Source of the DNA: Faecalicatena orotica
GTDB taxonomy: Bacteria; Bacillota; Clostridia; Lachnospirales; Lachnospiraceae
Assembly: GCF_003149245.1 (NCBI RefSeq)
Contig: NZ_QGDL01000010.1
Coordinates: forward strand, 124,001 to 188,000
Reading direction: 5' to 3'
DNA: 64,000 nt
Within the stretch, counting starts at the first letter, position 1, and the number at the start of each line of letters is the position of its first letter. Of this stretch, positions 48,425 through 57,218 are shown piece by piece. A model generated the notes under the pieces. The model made no database searches. It worked only from the letters and a program-made list of their open reading frames with translations, and was not told the origin of the DNA. Made by a program: the position numbers and the translations under genes.

Positions 48425-49492
48425 ATGGATTACCCGATTGGAGTTGAAATGACAGAAACGTATCTGTCCTATGAAGTGCAGCGTGCGGCAATGAAGCTGG
48501 TGCGGGATGTCATGCTTGTAAAGCCTGGTGAATCTGTTGTAATCACTGCGGACACTTCAACTGATATGCGTGTTGTAGATGCGGTGATGGGTGCGGCATA
48601 TACCATTGGAGCGGACCCGGTGCTGATTAAATATCCGACGACCGGAAAAGCCTTTGAAGAACCGTTTCTCCCAATAGCTAATGCGGTGGCTGCTGCGGAC
48701 GTATGGATTGAGTTTGCGTATTATTGTGTTATGCATTCACCCTGCTTCCAGAAAGCGATTGCAAACGGGGCCAGGTACACATGCCTGTGCGGTATGGATA
48801 CGATCATGCTTGTAAATACGGTTGGAAGGGTAAAATATGATGTGCTGGTGGAATTCGGTGAATATCTGACCCGGAAGGTACAGGCATCTAATGAAATTAT
48901 CGTACGGGATGCCAACGGAACGAACCTGAAGGCTTACAACCAGGGACGTAAGGTAAAACATTCCGGACAGCTTGCGACGAAGAAGGGCTACCCTGTTATG
49001 CTTGGAGGCCAGGTAAGCTGGTGTCCTGTGGAAGAAACGATCGAAGGGACGCTGGTATTTGACGCAGCACTGTTCCCGCCGAGTGAAATCGGGCTTTTGA
49101 AAGAACCTGTCAGGCTGGAATTCAAAGAGGGACGTCTGACAGAGATTACCGGAGGGGCACAGGCCGAGGTCTTTAAGAAGTGGCTGGCATCCTTCGACGA
49201 TCCGAACATGTACCGTCTGGCACATTATTCGATCGGATTTAATCCGGGGGTACGCAAAGCCACGGGCCGGATCGTAGAGGATGAAAGAATCTTCGGATGT
49301 ATCGAATTTGGCATTGGCAGCCAGGGGGCAAGTCTGATGGGCGCGTTCTGGGATGCAGCGTCACATACGGACGGAGTCGTATCAAAACCGACCATCATCC
49401 TGGACGGTGAAGTGTTGGAGGAAAATGGAATCTACAAAGAAGAAACATGTATTTCATTCTGCAAAAAACTGGGAATTGCAGATTATGAATAA
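48425..49492 (+). CDS. M29-like aminopeptidase (leucyl aminopeptidase family), copy 1
   Basis: 355 residues, ATG 48425 behind ATGGAGGGATATAC. Belongs to the aminopeptidase T-like (COG2309) group: EFAYYCVMHSPCF, GRKVKHSGQLATKKGYPV, then the metal-binding C-terminal block with AHYSIGFNPGV, GRIVEDERIFGCIEFGIG and ASHTDGVV (Glu, His and Asp residues that bind two metals in M29 enzymes). It likely trims peptides brought in by the OPT transporter, although some relatives are ring-cleaving dioxygenases. The next gene is a close paralogue. Confidence 0.85.
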   Translation: MDYPIGVEMTETYLSYEVQRAAMKLVRDVMLVKPGESVVITADTSTDMRVVDAVMGAAYTIGADPVLIKYPTTGKAFEEPFLPIANAVAAADVWIEFAYYCVMHSPCFQKAIANGARYTCLCGMDTIMLVNTVGRVKYDVLVEFGEYLTRKVQASNEIIVRDANGTNLKAYNQGRKVKHSGQLATKKGYPVMLGGQVSWCPVEETIEGTLVFDAALFPPSEIGLLKEPVRLEFKEGRLTEITGGAQAEVFKKWLASFDDPNMYRLAHYSIGFNPGVRKATGRIVEDERIFGCIEFGIGSQGASLMGAFWDAASHTDGVVSKPTIILDGEVLEENGIYKEETCISFCKKLGIADYE

Positions 49493-49527
49493 ATAAAAAG
49501 GGTTAAGAAAAAGGAGGAAGAATTATT

Positions 49528-50592
49528 ATGGAATACCCAATTGGAATCGAAATGGCACCGGATTATTTATCTTATGAGGTGAGCAAAGCCGCCTACAAAC
49601 TTGTGAAAGAAGTTATGCTGGTAGAACCCGGGGAAAATGTCGTTGTAACAGGTGATACCTCTACGGATAAGAGAGTTCTGGACGCAATCATGAACGCAGC
49701 CTACATTGTGGGTGCGAACCCGGTACTTGTCTATGTCCCGACAAATGAAAAAGCGTATGCAGAGCCGGCTGCACCTCTCGGCAATGCAGTAGCGGTAGCA
49801 GATGTATGGATCGAATTATCTTATTCATCCATCATGTTGTGTGAATCATGGAGAAAAGCAATTGATTTCGGATGCCGCTACATCAACCTTACAGGTATGG
49901 ATGTGACTATGATCGTAAACTGCATCGGAAAAGTAGATGTAGCACGTGTTGTAGAGCTGGGAGAAGCTCTCAAGGCTAAGATGGAAGCAGGCAACGAGAT
50001 TATCATCAAAGACGAAAACGGTACATATCTGACAGCAAGAAATGAAGGCAGACCGGTTCGTCATTCCGGACAGCTTGCTACCTTCAAGGGATATCCGTTT
50101 ATGATGTGCGGACAGATCAGCTGGTGCCCGATTGAGGAGACGATCAACGGAAAACTTGTATTTGATGCAGCGATCTTCCCGCCTACAGATATGGGTATCC
50201 TGTCAGGAAATGTAGAGCTGACACTGGAGAACGGCCGTGTTACAAAGATCGAAGGCGGAAAGGATGCTGAGAGGTTCAGCGCATGGCTCCATTCATTTGA
50301 CGACCCGAACATGTTCCGTCTTGCACACTATTCATTAGGTTTCAACCCCGGTGTTTCAAAAGCGACAGGCCGTATTGTAGAAGATGAGAGAATCTTCGGA
50401 TGTATGGAATTCGGTATCGGCAGCCAGGGCAAAATGATCCGCGGAAGTTATTGGACCGCATCCTCACACACAGACGGTGTTGTTTCCAAACCATCTATCA
50501 TTCTGGACGGTGTGGCAATCGAAGAAAATGGTAAGTATGTAGATCCGGATCTTGCTGAGATCTGCAGGAAAATGGGAGTAGCAGGGTATTAA
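49528..50592 (+). CDS. M29-like aminopeptidase, copy 2
   Basis: 354 residues, ATG 49528 after AAGGAGGAAG. It is a tandem paralogue of the gene before it (YPIGxEMxxxYLSYEV start, VRHSGQLATFKGYPF, AHYSLGFNPGV, GRIVEDERIFGCMEFGIGS, SSHTDGVVSKP). The same metal-ligand residues are present in both, so both are probably active; differing pocket residues suggest different peptide preference. A strong terminator follows at 50604-50646, so the transporter downstream may have its own promoter or depend on read-through. Confidence 0.87.
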   Translation: MEYPIGIEMAPDYLSYEVSKAAYKLVKEVMLVEPGENVVVTGDTSTDKRVLDAIMNAAYIVGANPVLVYVPTNEKAYAEPAAPLGNAVAVADVWIELSYSSIMLCESWRKAIDFGCRYINLTGMDVTMIVNCIGKVDVARVVELGEALKAKMEAGNEIIIKDENGTYLTARNEGRPVRHSGQLATFKGYPFMMCGQISWCPIEETINGKLVFDAAIFPPTDMGILSGNVELTLENGRVTKIEGGKDAERFSAWLHSFDDPNMFRLAHYSLGFNPGVSKATGRIVEDERIFGCMEFGIGSQGKMIRGSYWTASSHTDGVVSKPSIILDGVAIEENGKYVDPDLAEICRKMGVAGY

Positions 50593-50603
50593 ACTACTTT
50601 GAA

Positions 50604-50646
50604 AAGAGTACCCGGATAGTCCTTCTATCAGGGTGCTCTTTTTTTG
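50604..50646 (+). terminator. Terminator after M29 pair
   Basis: AAGAGTACCC (50604-50613) pairs with GGGTGCTCTT (50631-50640) with one wobble, GATAG/CTATC inside, then TTTTTT. It separates the peptidase pair from the transporter gene. Confidence 0.9.
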
Positions 50647-50747
50647 CGCAAATTTAGCCTGAAAATGGCAGGTAAACTTGAAAACAAGTTTTTTGTGTGA
50701 TAAAGAAACGGGAAAAATTTAAGGAAAAGGAGTTTGATGAGGAGATT

Positions 50748-52343
50748 ATGGAAGAAAAAAATTCAAAAACCGGGGCGTCCACATTCGAGAAAATACGCTT
50801 TTCAGAACCGGTCACAATCATCTTTGGTTCCATTCTGGCAGTATTGTCCGGTATTATCTGTATGCAGATCATGGGGAAGGTGGGGGTCTCAGCGAATACA
50901 TCCATATTAGGTGCGGTATTTGCAATGCTGATATCCAAGATTCCGATGACTTTATTCGGAAGATTCAAGAGTCTGGAACGTCAGAACTATATCCAGACGA
51001 TCGTATCCGGGGCGGGATTCTCCGCTGCTAACTGTGCATTCGTTGCGGTTGCGATCCTGTTTGTCATGGGAGAGACAAAAGCAGTCCTGCCGATGGCGCT
51101 GGGATGTATCTTCGGAACGGTTATTTCTGTTTATACAGTAGGGTCACTGTTTGATTCTCCGCTGTTTCCGGCAAGGGAAGCATGGGCACCGGGAGTTGCG
51201 ACGGCGGAAGTACTGGAGGCCGGGGACGAAGGCGGCGATAAGGCGAAGAGAGTTATTCAGGGAATCATAGTGGGAATCGTAGGAAGTATCTTTAAACTGC
51301 CTGTGGGAGCTGTAGGTATCGTATTTATTGCAAATATTGTGTCCATGCTGGCACTCGGAATCGGACTTCTGATCCGCGGATATTGTGCACCGCTTACAGG
51401 ATTTGACCTTGGTGCGACAAGTATTCCGCAGGGCTTCATGGTAGGTGCGGGACTGATCGCACTGCTCCAGTCCATTGTTTCTATCTACCAGAGTTCTTCA
51501 AAGAGTAAAAAGACAAAAGCCGATCAGGAAGCCTGTGAGGAAGGTCTGACGGTCAGCGGGGGAAAGACAAAGAGAACTCTGATCGCAGCACTGCTTACAC
51601 ATGTGGCAGGCGGAGTTTTTGTAGGAATTATCTGTGGGATTTTCACGGGCATGTCTCCTGCCAAAATGGTGCTCTGGGTGATCTGGACCGCGTTTGCATC
51701 AGTTGCTTCTATGATTATTATAGGTAAGGCGGCAATGTATTCAGGATGGTTCCCGGGCTTTGCGGTAACAACGATTTTTATGACTATCGGTGTGCTGATG
51801 GGATTTTCCCCAATCGCAGTAGCGGTACTGACAGGGTATATCAGTTCAGTAGGACCATGTTTTGCGGATATGGGATATGACCTGAAGACAGGCTGGATCA
51901 TCCGTGGAAAAGGCAAAAATTCAGAGCGTGAAGTATATGGGAGAAAACAGCAGGTGTTCATTGAAATGCTGGGGGCATTCATCGGTATTATTGTTGTCAT
52001 TTTCTTTGCAGACATGACTCTGAAAGACGGGCTGATTCCTGCAACAAGCGTTGTGTTTGCGACGACTGCTGAGATGGGAAGTAATCTGGCTCTCTTGAAA
52101 GAACTGGCGATATGGGCGGTTCCGGGAGCGATTGTACAGATTCTGGGAAGAAAGTACATGTTTGGTGTACTGCTGGCGACAGGACTGCTCATCAACAACC
52201 CGATCTATGGTATCGGTGTCATTGTGGCAGTGGTCTTCCGTAAGATTATCGGTGATGAATTCATGAACTGCCGTGATGCGGGACTCATCGCCGGAGACGG
52301 CTTGTTCAGCTTCTTCTCGAGTCTTGTAAAAATGTTTATATAA
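50748..52343 (+). CDS. OPT-family oligopeptide transporter (intact)
   Basis: 531 residues from ATG 50748 (GAGGAG close upstream; GTG 50697 would give a charged 17-residue extension). About 14 hydrophobic segments; family phrases ANTSILGAVFAMLISKIP, FPAREAWAPGVATAEVL (~145), GMGY-like FADMGYDLKTGWIIRGKG (~385) and a YGRKQQ loop. It probably takes up oligopeptides for the peptidases beside it. Intact paralogue of 45562-47224. The M20 dipeptidase gene follows after 75 bases. Confidence 0.9.
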   Translation: MEEKNSKTGASTFEKIRFSEPVTIIFGSILAVLSGIICMQIMGKVGVSANTSILGAVFAMLISKIPMTLFGRFKSLERQNYIQTIVSGAGFSAANCAFVAVAILFVMGETKAVLPMALGCIFGTVISVYTVGSLFDSPLFPAREAWAPGVATAEVLEAGDEGGDKAKRVIQGIIVGIVGSIFKLPVGAVGIVFIANIVSMLALGIGLLIRGYCAPLTGFDLGATSIPQGFMVGAGLIALLQSIVSIYQSSSKSKKTKADQEACEEGLTVSGGKTKRTLIAALLTHVAGGVFVGIICGIFTGMSPAKMVLWVIWTAFASVASMIIIGKAAMYSGWFPGFAVTTIFMTIGVLMGFSPIAVAVLTGYISSVGPCFADMGYDLKTGWIIRGKGKNSEREVYGRKQQVFIEMLGAFIGIIVVIFFADMTLKDGLIPATSVVFATTAEMGSNLALLKELAIWAVPGAIVQILGRKYMFGVLLATGLLINNPIYGIGVIVAVVFRKIIGDEFMNCRDAGLIAGDGLFSFFSSLVKMFI

Positions 52344-52418
52344 AAGAGTTTAGAACTGTTCTGGTTCCGGCATTTAGGATATAATAAGGATATCCGGGTA
52401 GAGAAAGAAGGTAGAAAA

Positions 52419-53855
52419 ATGTCTGATGTTGAAAAAGTAATTTCTTATTTTAAAAAGGTCTGCTCCATTCCGAGAGCCTCTGGGGATGAGAAGGCAGTCA
52501 GTGACTACATTGTTGATTTCGCAAGGGACAGGGGACTCGATGTGACGCAGGATTCCTGCTATAATGTGATTGTCAGAAAACCGGCAGCAGTTCCTGATGC
52601 GGGAGAACCGGTTATACTTCAGGGACACCTTGACATGGTCTATGTAAAGGAGAATGGCAGCAGCCATGTGTATGAAAACGGGATTGAGGTGAAGGAGGAC
52701 GATGCGTATTATTATGCCGATGGGACTTCCCTTGGTTCTGACAACGGAATTGCGGTTGCGTATTGTCTGGCAGTCCTCGATAGTGACGACATTCCCCACC
52801 CCGACCTCGAAATTGTATTTACGGTAAAAGAAGAGGTCGGCCTGGTCGGCGCGGATAAGATTGATATATCTTCTTTGAAAGGAACACGTTTTATTAATCT
52901 GGACTCCGAGGAGGAAGGAATCTTTTATACGAGCTGTGCCGGCGGATTACGCTGCAGGATGATCTGGGATCTGGAGACGGAAAAGATGGAAGAGGAAAGA
53001 GTTCCGTTAAGGGTAACATTCCGGGGACTTGCCGGAGGACACTCGGGCATCAACATCGGCATGGGACTGGGAAATTCTATTGTACTCCTTGGAAGACTTT
53101 TGTATTTCCTGAAGGATATGCAGGTTAGGGTTAACCACCTGGATGCTCCGGGAAAGGCAAATGCGATTGCGAACAACGGAAGTGTGTGTCTCTACGTGAA
53201 GCCGGAAGAACTAGACGAAGTTAAGGCAAAACTTGCAGAAGCAGAGAAAACATTCCAGACGGAATTACAGTATACCGATTCTATTTCATTCGAGATTGAA
53301 GAGGGCGCTGCACAGACAGGGGCAGAAGTCTATACGGCTAAATACCAGAAGGAGATCACGGAAAGCCTGATGTTATTGCCATACGGTGTTTCAGGATATT
53401 CCTTTGCGATTGACGGCCTGATTGAGACATCCATGAATCTTGGGTCACTGACCTGTGAAGACGGAAAACTGACACTTCTGATGTCTCTGAGAAGTTCTGT
53501 GGCGTCCCAGAAATACATGCTGCGTGATAAAATCCAGATCATTGCGGACTCAAAATGCGATACATGCATTTTTGAAAGCGATTACCCGGGATGGCAGTAC
53601 AGAAAGGATTCCCCGCTGCGCGATACAGCTATTGCACTGTATGAAAAGCTTTTCCATAAGAAGGCGGAGGTTGCGGCGATCCATGCGGGACTCGAGTGCG
53701 GCTACTGGGACAGTAAGAAGCCGGGAATGGATATCATTTCTACGGGACCGGATCTTTTCGATGTACATTCAACAAAGGAAAAAGTATCGAAAGAATCCAT
53801 CGGGCATATGTGGCTGTATCTGAAAGAACTTCTGAAGGAACTGTCAAAGGCCTAA
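52419..53855 (+). CDS. M20C dipeptidase (aminoacyl-histidine dipeptidase, PepD-like)
   Basis: 478 residues, ATG 52419 after GAAAGAAGG. Co-catalytic zinc peptidase: ILQGHLDMV (HxD, ~70-80), LGSDNGIAVA (bridging Asp, ~110), TVKEEVGLVGA (catalytic Glu-Glu, ~143) and NLDSEEEG; the dimerisation lid is present (GGHSGINIG). It hydrolyses dipeptides, classically Xaa-His. Last gene of the peptide-use cluster; it completes a pathway of uptake (OPT) and stepwise hydrolysis. Confidence 0.92.
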   Translation: MSDVEKVISYFKKVCSIPRASGDEKAVSDYIVDFARDRGLDVTQDSCYNVIVRKPAAVPDAGEPVILQGHLDMVYVKENGSSHVYENGIEVKEDDAYYYADGTSLGSDNGIAVAYCLAVLDSDDIPHPDLEIVFTVKEEVGLVGADKIDISSLKGTRFINLDSEEEGIFYTSCAGGLRCRMIWDLETEKMEEERVPLRVTFRGLAGGHSGINIGMGLGNSIVLLGRLLYFLKDMQVRVNHLDAPGKANAIANNGSVCLYVKPEELDEVKAKLAEAEKTFQTELQYTDSISFEIEEGAAQTGAEVYTAKYQKEITESLMLLPYGVSGYSFAIDGLIETSMNLGSLTCEDGKLTLLMSLRSSVASQKYMLRDKIQIIADSKCDTCIFESDYPGWQYRKDSPLRDTAIALYEKLFHKKAEVAAIHAGLECGYWDSKKPGMDIISTGPDLFDVHSTKEKVSKESIGHMWLYLKELLKELSKA

Positions 53856-53910
53856 TTTTACTGGTTTTTTGTGGACCGTAATATACTTAGAAAATTATAA
53901 GAAAATTTTA

Positions 53911-53971
53911 AGGACCTTATACTTGGAAAGAACCCTTTAGTGTGGTATTCTAAGTGAAAGGTCCTGTTTTT
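53911..53971 (+). terminator. Terminator after pepD-like gene
   Basis: AGGACCTT (53911-53918) pairs with AAGGTCCT (53958-53965) followed by GTTTTTT, with additional pairing inside the 39-base loop. Confidence 0.75.
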
Positions 53972-54074
53972 TCACAGTAATACCGGCAGCAGATGTTGAT
54001 AAAAGACGGAATGTGTGGATATCTTATGAAATGGGACAGAAGTGTGAAGATATCTGTTAGGAGGAAAAAATAAG

Positions 54075-54545
54075 ATGACACGGAGTGAATTTCTTCAGGA
54101 ACTGCGTCAGGCATTGGAAAATGACCTGTCTGGCAGCATCGTTCAGGAGAATGTACAGTTTTATAACCAATACATTACGGATGAGATGGCAAAGGGAAAG
54201 AGCGAAGAAGAAGTCCTTCAGATGCTGGGCGATCCCTGGATTATAGCGAGGACCGTCATTGATGCAGCAGACGGAACCGATAAGTCTACCGTGTACGAGG
54301 CAGGCGGCGGTTCATATACCGGTTATGAAAGCGGCAGGGAACAGGCACGTGAGCAGAATCCAAAGGTACACGTGTTTGGATTGAACACATGGTGGAAAAA
54401 ACTGCTTCTTATTTTGGGAATAGTGATGATAGTAGTGGCTGTATTCGCAATCATATCAGGCGTAATCAGCCTGCTGGCACCCATACTGGTTCCGATCCTG
54501 ATCATCATGATTGTGATCCGGTTCATCGGCAACCGGCGGGGATGA
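54075..54545 (+). CDS. HAAS-domain (DUF1700-like) membrane protein
   Basis: 156 residues, ATG 54075 behind TTAGGAGGAAAAAATAAG. N-terminal HAAS region: EFLQELRQALENDLSG..ENVQFYNQYITDEMAKGKSEEEVLQMLGDP (cytoplasmic helices, 1-60), a linker, then one or two membrane helices (~108-150) and a basic tail. HAAS proteins are usually paired with PadR-type regulators and sense envelope states; no padR gene is adjacent here. Followed by a strong terminator. Confidence 0.82.
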   Translation: MTRSEFLQELRQALENDLSGSIVQENVQFYNQYITDEMAKGKSEEEVLQMLGDPWIIARTVIDAADGTDKSTVYEAGGGSYTGYESGREQAREQNPKVHVFGLNTWWKKLLLILGIVMIVVAVFAIISGVISLLAPILVPILIIMIVIRFIGNRRG

Positions 54546-54588
54546 CACCAGACACACAGCCAGTGCCGGGAAAAGAATTACTAAAAGG

Positions 54589-54625
54589 GGCCAGTGGGCG
54601 TACAAAAGCATCCGCTGGCCTTTTT
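54589..54625 (+). terminator. Terminator after HAAS gene
   Basis: GGCCAGTGG (54589-54597) pairs with CCGCTGGCC (54612-54620), one wobble, then TTTTT. Confidence 0.88.
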
Positions 54626-54652
54626 CTATTTCTTTTAAAAAGCGGATCAAAA

Positions 54653-54786
54653 ACCACGTATTAAGCGTGGCTTTGGCACTCTGCCCCCGGAAATAAACAA
54701 AGTAAAAGACCGATGGGGGAGCCATCGGTCTTTTGAGGGGAGTATAAATAATTAATAAGGGGTTGTAGAAAGTAACCTTTCTACAA
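54653..54786. promoter_or_regulatory. Cluster of hairpins before the Asn/Ser-rich gene
   Basis: Three perfect or near-perfect stems: CCACG/CGTGG (about 54656-54671), AAAAGACCGATGG/CCATCGGTCTTTT (54704-54716 with 54722-54734, a 13-bp two-way terminator) and TTGTAGAAAG/CTTTCTACAA (54763-54786). The remaining ~150 bases are AT-rich with no gene, up to the promoter of the next ORF. Confidence 0.75.
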
Positions 54787-54940
54787 TGATAAGTATAATA
54801 TATCAAATTGGAAAAAGCAAGCAAAAATAAAAAAAATATTAAATAAAAAGATACAGCGGATTTTGTAAATTGTGAATAAAAAATATATATTAATGAGACA
54901 ATATGAGTGTACCAAATAAATTTTCCTAGGAGGGACACTC

Positions 54941-55165
54941 ATGTCAAAGAATTATAACAACTCAAATAACTCAAACAGTAACTCAAACAACTCTTCAAAG
55001 AACACAAACAGCAACTCTTCTTCAAACTCTACTTCAAACTATTCAAACGAGCAGAGCAAGAATAAGAACTCAAACAAGAACTCATCTTCTAACTCAACAT
55101 CTAACAGCAGCCAGAACAACACTAAGAACATGAATTCTTACAACAACGAGAGCAACAACTACTAA
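54941..55165 (+). CDS. Asn/Ser-rich low-complexity protein
   Basis: 74 residues, ATG 54941 after CCTAGGAGGGACACTC, a near-perfect ribosome-binding site. Roughly three quarters of the residues are Asn or Ser, the rest mostly Lys, Thr and Tyr; no Cys, no hydrophobic segment. Not a random frame: the codons for Asn are mixed (AAC, AAT), and the ORF is bounded by strong hairpins on both sides. Similar tiny Asn-rich proteins occur in Clostridia without known function; a spore-coat or condensate-forming role is speculation. Confidence 0.7.
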   Translation: MSKNYNNSNNSNSNSNNSSKNTNSNSSSNSTSNYSNEQSKNKNSNKNSSSNSTSNSSQNNTKNMNSYNNESNNY

Positions 55166-55225
55166 ATAGAACACTTTTTGCAAAAGGGTACAGGGCAAAA
55201 GTCATTTTGGTACACGTCTAACTTC

Positions 55226-55268
55226 AATTGGGGACGTAGTAAAGTTGAACTTTACTACGTCCCCAATT
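55226..55268. repeat. 19-bp perfect palindromic hairpin
   Basis: AATTGGGGACGTAGTAAAG (55226-55244), loop TTGAA, exact complement at 55250-55268. A stem this long and perfect exceeds a usual terminator; it may be a REP/MITE-like mobile hairpin that also ends transcription of the small upstream gene. Confidence 0.85.
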
Positions 55269-55359
55269 TATAGTAATATGATACATATACTCTGTGGTGT
55301 GTCGGTTTGATGCACGGGGAACTACTGGCAGAATAAGTACAGCATATGGAGGCGTTTGG

Positions 55360-56508
55360 ATGGATAAAATAGAATTGATAGCACCATGCCATTTTGGGCT
55401 TGAGGCAGTACTGAAGAGGGAGATTCAGGATCTTGGGTATGAGATTTCTCAGGTGGAAGACGGCAGAGTTGCATTTTATGGTGACAGTGAGGCAATATGC
55501 AGGGCAAATATTTTTCTGCGTACGGCAGAGAGGGTTTTGCTGAAGGTTGGCTGTTTTAAGGCGGAGACTTTTGACGAGCTGTTTGAGAACACGAAGACCA
55601 TTCCTTGGGAGGAATATATACCGAAGGATGGCAAGTTCTGGGTGGCAAAAGCGGCGTCTGTGAAGAGTAAGCTTTTCAGTCCGTCTGATATTCAGTCGAT
55701 TATGAAAAAGGCTATGGTGGAGCGCATGAAGGTGCACTACCATATAAAATGGTTTGAGGAGAAGGGGGCATCGTATCCGGTCAGAGTGTTTCTGATGAAG
55801 GACATGGTGACCGTGGGTATTGATACGTCCGGTGTATCTCTCCATAAGCGGGGATACCGGCAGCTGGCGGGAAAAGCGCCTATTACGGAGACGCTTGCCG
55901 CGGCATTAATCATGCTGACACCGTGGAGCAGGGACAGAGTACTTGTTGACCCATTCTGTGGAAGCGGTACATTTCCGATTGAAGCGGCAATGATGGCGGC
56001 AAAGATTGCACCGGGAATGAACAGGTCTTTCCTTGCGGAAGAGTGGGGCAGTGTTGTATCGAAGTCTCAATGGTATCAGGCGGTAGATGAAGCCAATGAT
56101 CTGATCGATGATGAGATTGATGTGGACATTCAAGGGTATGATATTGATGCAGATGTATTGAAGGCCGCAAGGCAGAATGCAGAGGATGCGGGAGTTGGAC
56201 ACCTGATCCATTTCCAACAGCGGGATGTCAGGGATCTGAGACACCCTAAAAAATATGGGTTCATCATCACTAATCCTCCATATGGTGAGCGTCTGGAAGA
56301 AAAGGCAGTCCTGCCGGAACTTTACAGAGATTTTGGGGAGAGTTTCCGCAATCTGGACAGCTGGTCTGCATATATGATAACCAGCTATGAGGATGCAGAA
56401 CGCTACTTCGGCAGACAGGCCGATAAGAACAGAAAAATATATAATGGTATGATTAAGACTTATTTTTACCAGTTTATGGGGCCTAAGCCTCCAAAACCAA
56501 AGAATTAG
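55360..56508 (+). CDS. THUMP-domain RNA methyltransferase (RlmL/YpsC-like)
   Basis: 382 residues; ATG 55360 follows GGAGGCGTTTGG. N-terminal THUMP/ferredoxin-like RNA-binding part (1-160), then a Rossmann methyltransferase: KAPITETLAAALIML, VDPFCGSGTFPIEAAM (motif I, ~190-205), QGYDIDADVLKAARQNA (motif II) and the catalytic ITNPPYGERL (NPPY, ~305). It methylates N2 of a guanine in 23S rRNA in known relatives. A two-gene overlap-like spacing of 11 bases links it to the XTP pyrophosphatase gene. Confidence 0.92.
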   Translation: MDKIELIAPCHFGLEAVLKREIQDLGYEISQVEDGRVAFYGDSEAICRANIFLRTAERVLLKVGCFKAETFDELFENTKTIPWEEYIPKDGKFWVAKAASVKSKLFSPSDIQSIMKKAMVERMKVHYHIKWFEEKGASYPVRVFLMKDMVTVGIDTSGVSLHKRGYRQLAGKAPITETLAAALIMLTPWSRDRVLVDPFCGSGTFPIEAAMMAAKIAPGMNRSFLAEEWGSVVSKSQWYQAVDEANDLIDDEIDVDIQGYDIDADVLKAARQNAEDAGVGHLIHFQQRDVRDLRHPKKYGFIITNPPYGERLEEKAVLPELYRDFGESFRNLDSWSAYMITSYEDAERYFGRQADKNRKIYNGMIKTYFYQFMGPKPPKPKN

Positions 56509-56519
56509 AAGGTATGGAT

Positions 56520-57137
56520 ATGGAAAAGAGAATAATCTTCGCAACAGGGAACCAGAATAAGATGAAGGAGATTCATATGATTCTGGCTGATTTAGGAATT
56601 CCGATTTATTCAATGAAGGAAGCCGGTATTGACATTGATATTGTTGAGGATGGTTCCACATTTGAAGAAAATGCCGTAATAAAAGCAGAGGCAATAGCCA
56701 GATTACTGCCGGATGATATTATACTTGCTGATGATTCAGGACTTGAAATTGATTATCTGGACAAGGCTCCCGGAATCTATTCGGCCAGATTTGCGGGTGT
56801 TGATACGTCTTATGATATTAAAAACCAGATGCTTTTAGACAAGCTTAAGGGCGTACCGGATGAAAAAAGAACTGCGCGTTTCGTATGTGCGATAGCCGCA
56901 GCATTACCGGACGGGACAGTCGAGACAGTCAGAGGTACGATTGAGGGTATAATCGGTTATGAGATAGCAGGGGAAAACGGATTCGGGTATGATCCGATAT
57001 TCTACGTGCCTGAATATGGCTGCACGACGGCCGAGATGAACCCGGATCAGAAGAATGAACTTAGCCATCGCGGAAAAGCACTCCGTGCTATGCGTAAAAT
57101 ACTGGAAGAAAAGCAGCTTGATTCGGACACACAGTAG
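56520..57137 (+). CDS. rdgB: XTP/dITP diphosphatase (RdgB/HAM1 family)
   Basis: 205 residues from ATG 56520 (AGAAGGT 8 bases upstream; ATG 56514 is too close). Signatures: IIFATGNQNKMKEI (residues 4-17), ADDSGLEIDYLDKAPGIYSARFAG (quoted part: DDSGLEIDYL), and FGYDPIFYVPE with AEM...K..LSHRGKAL (~185). It removes deaminated purine nucleoside triphosphates (XTP, ITP) to avoid mutagenesis. Operon with the methyltransferase and the phosphodiesterase. Confidence 0.95.
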   Translation: MEKRIIFATGNQNKMKEIHMILADLGIPIYSMKEAGIDIDIVEDGSTFEENAVIKAEAIARLLPDDIILADDSGLEIDYLDKAPGIYSARFAGVDTSYDIKNQMLLDKLKGVPDEKRTARFVCAIAAALPDGTVETVRGTIEGIIGYEIAGENGFGYDPIFYVPEYGCTTAEMNPDQKNELSHRGKALRAMRKILEEKQLDSDTQ

Positions 57138-57218
57138 AAGAGCTGTTTAAATGAAGCGGAAAATCCGGTTAACAGGCAGGAACTTGGCAATTATTATAAG
57201 AAACAGGGTGCGAGTGAT

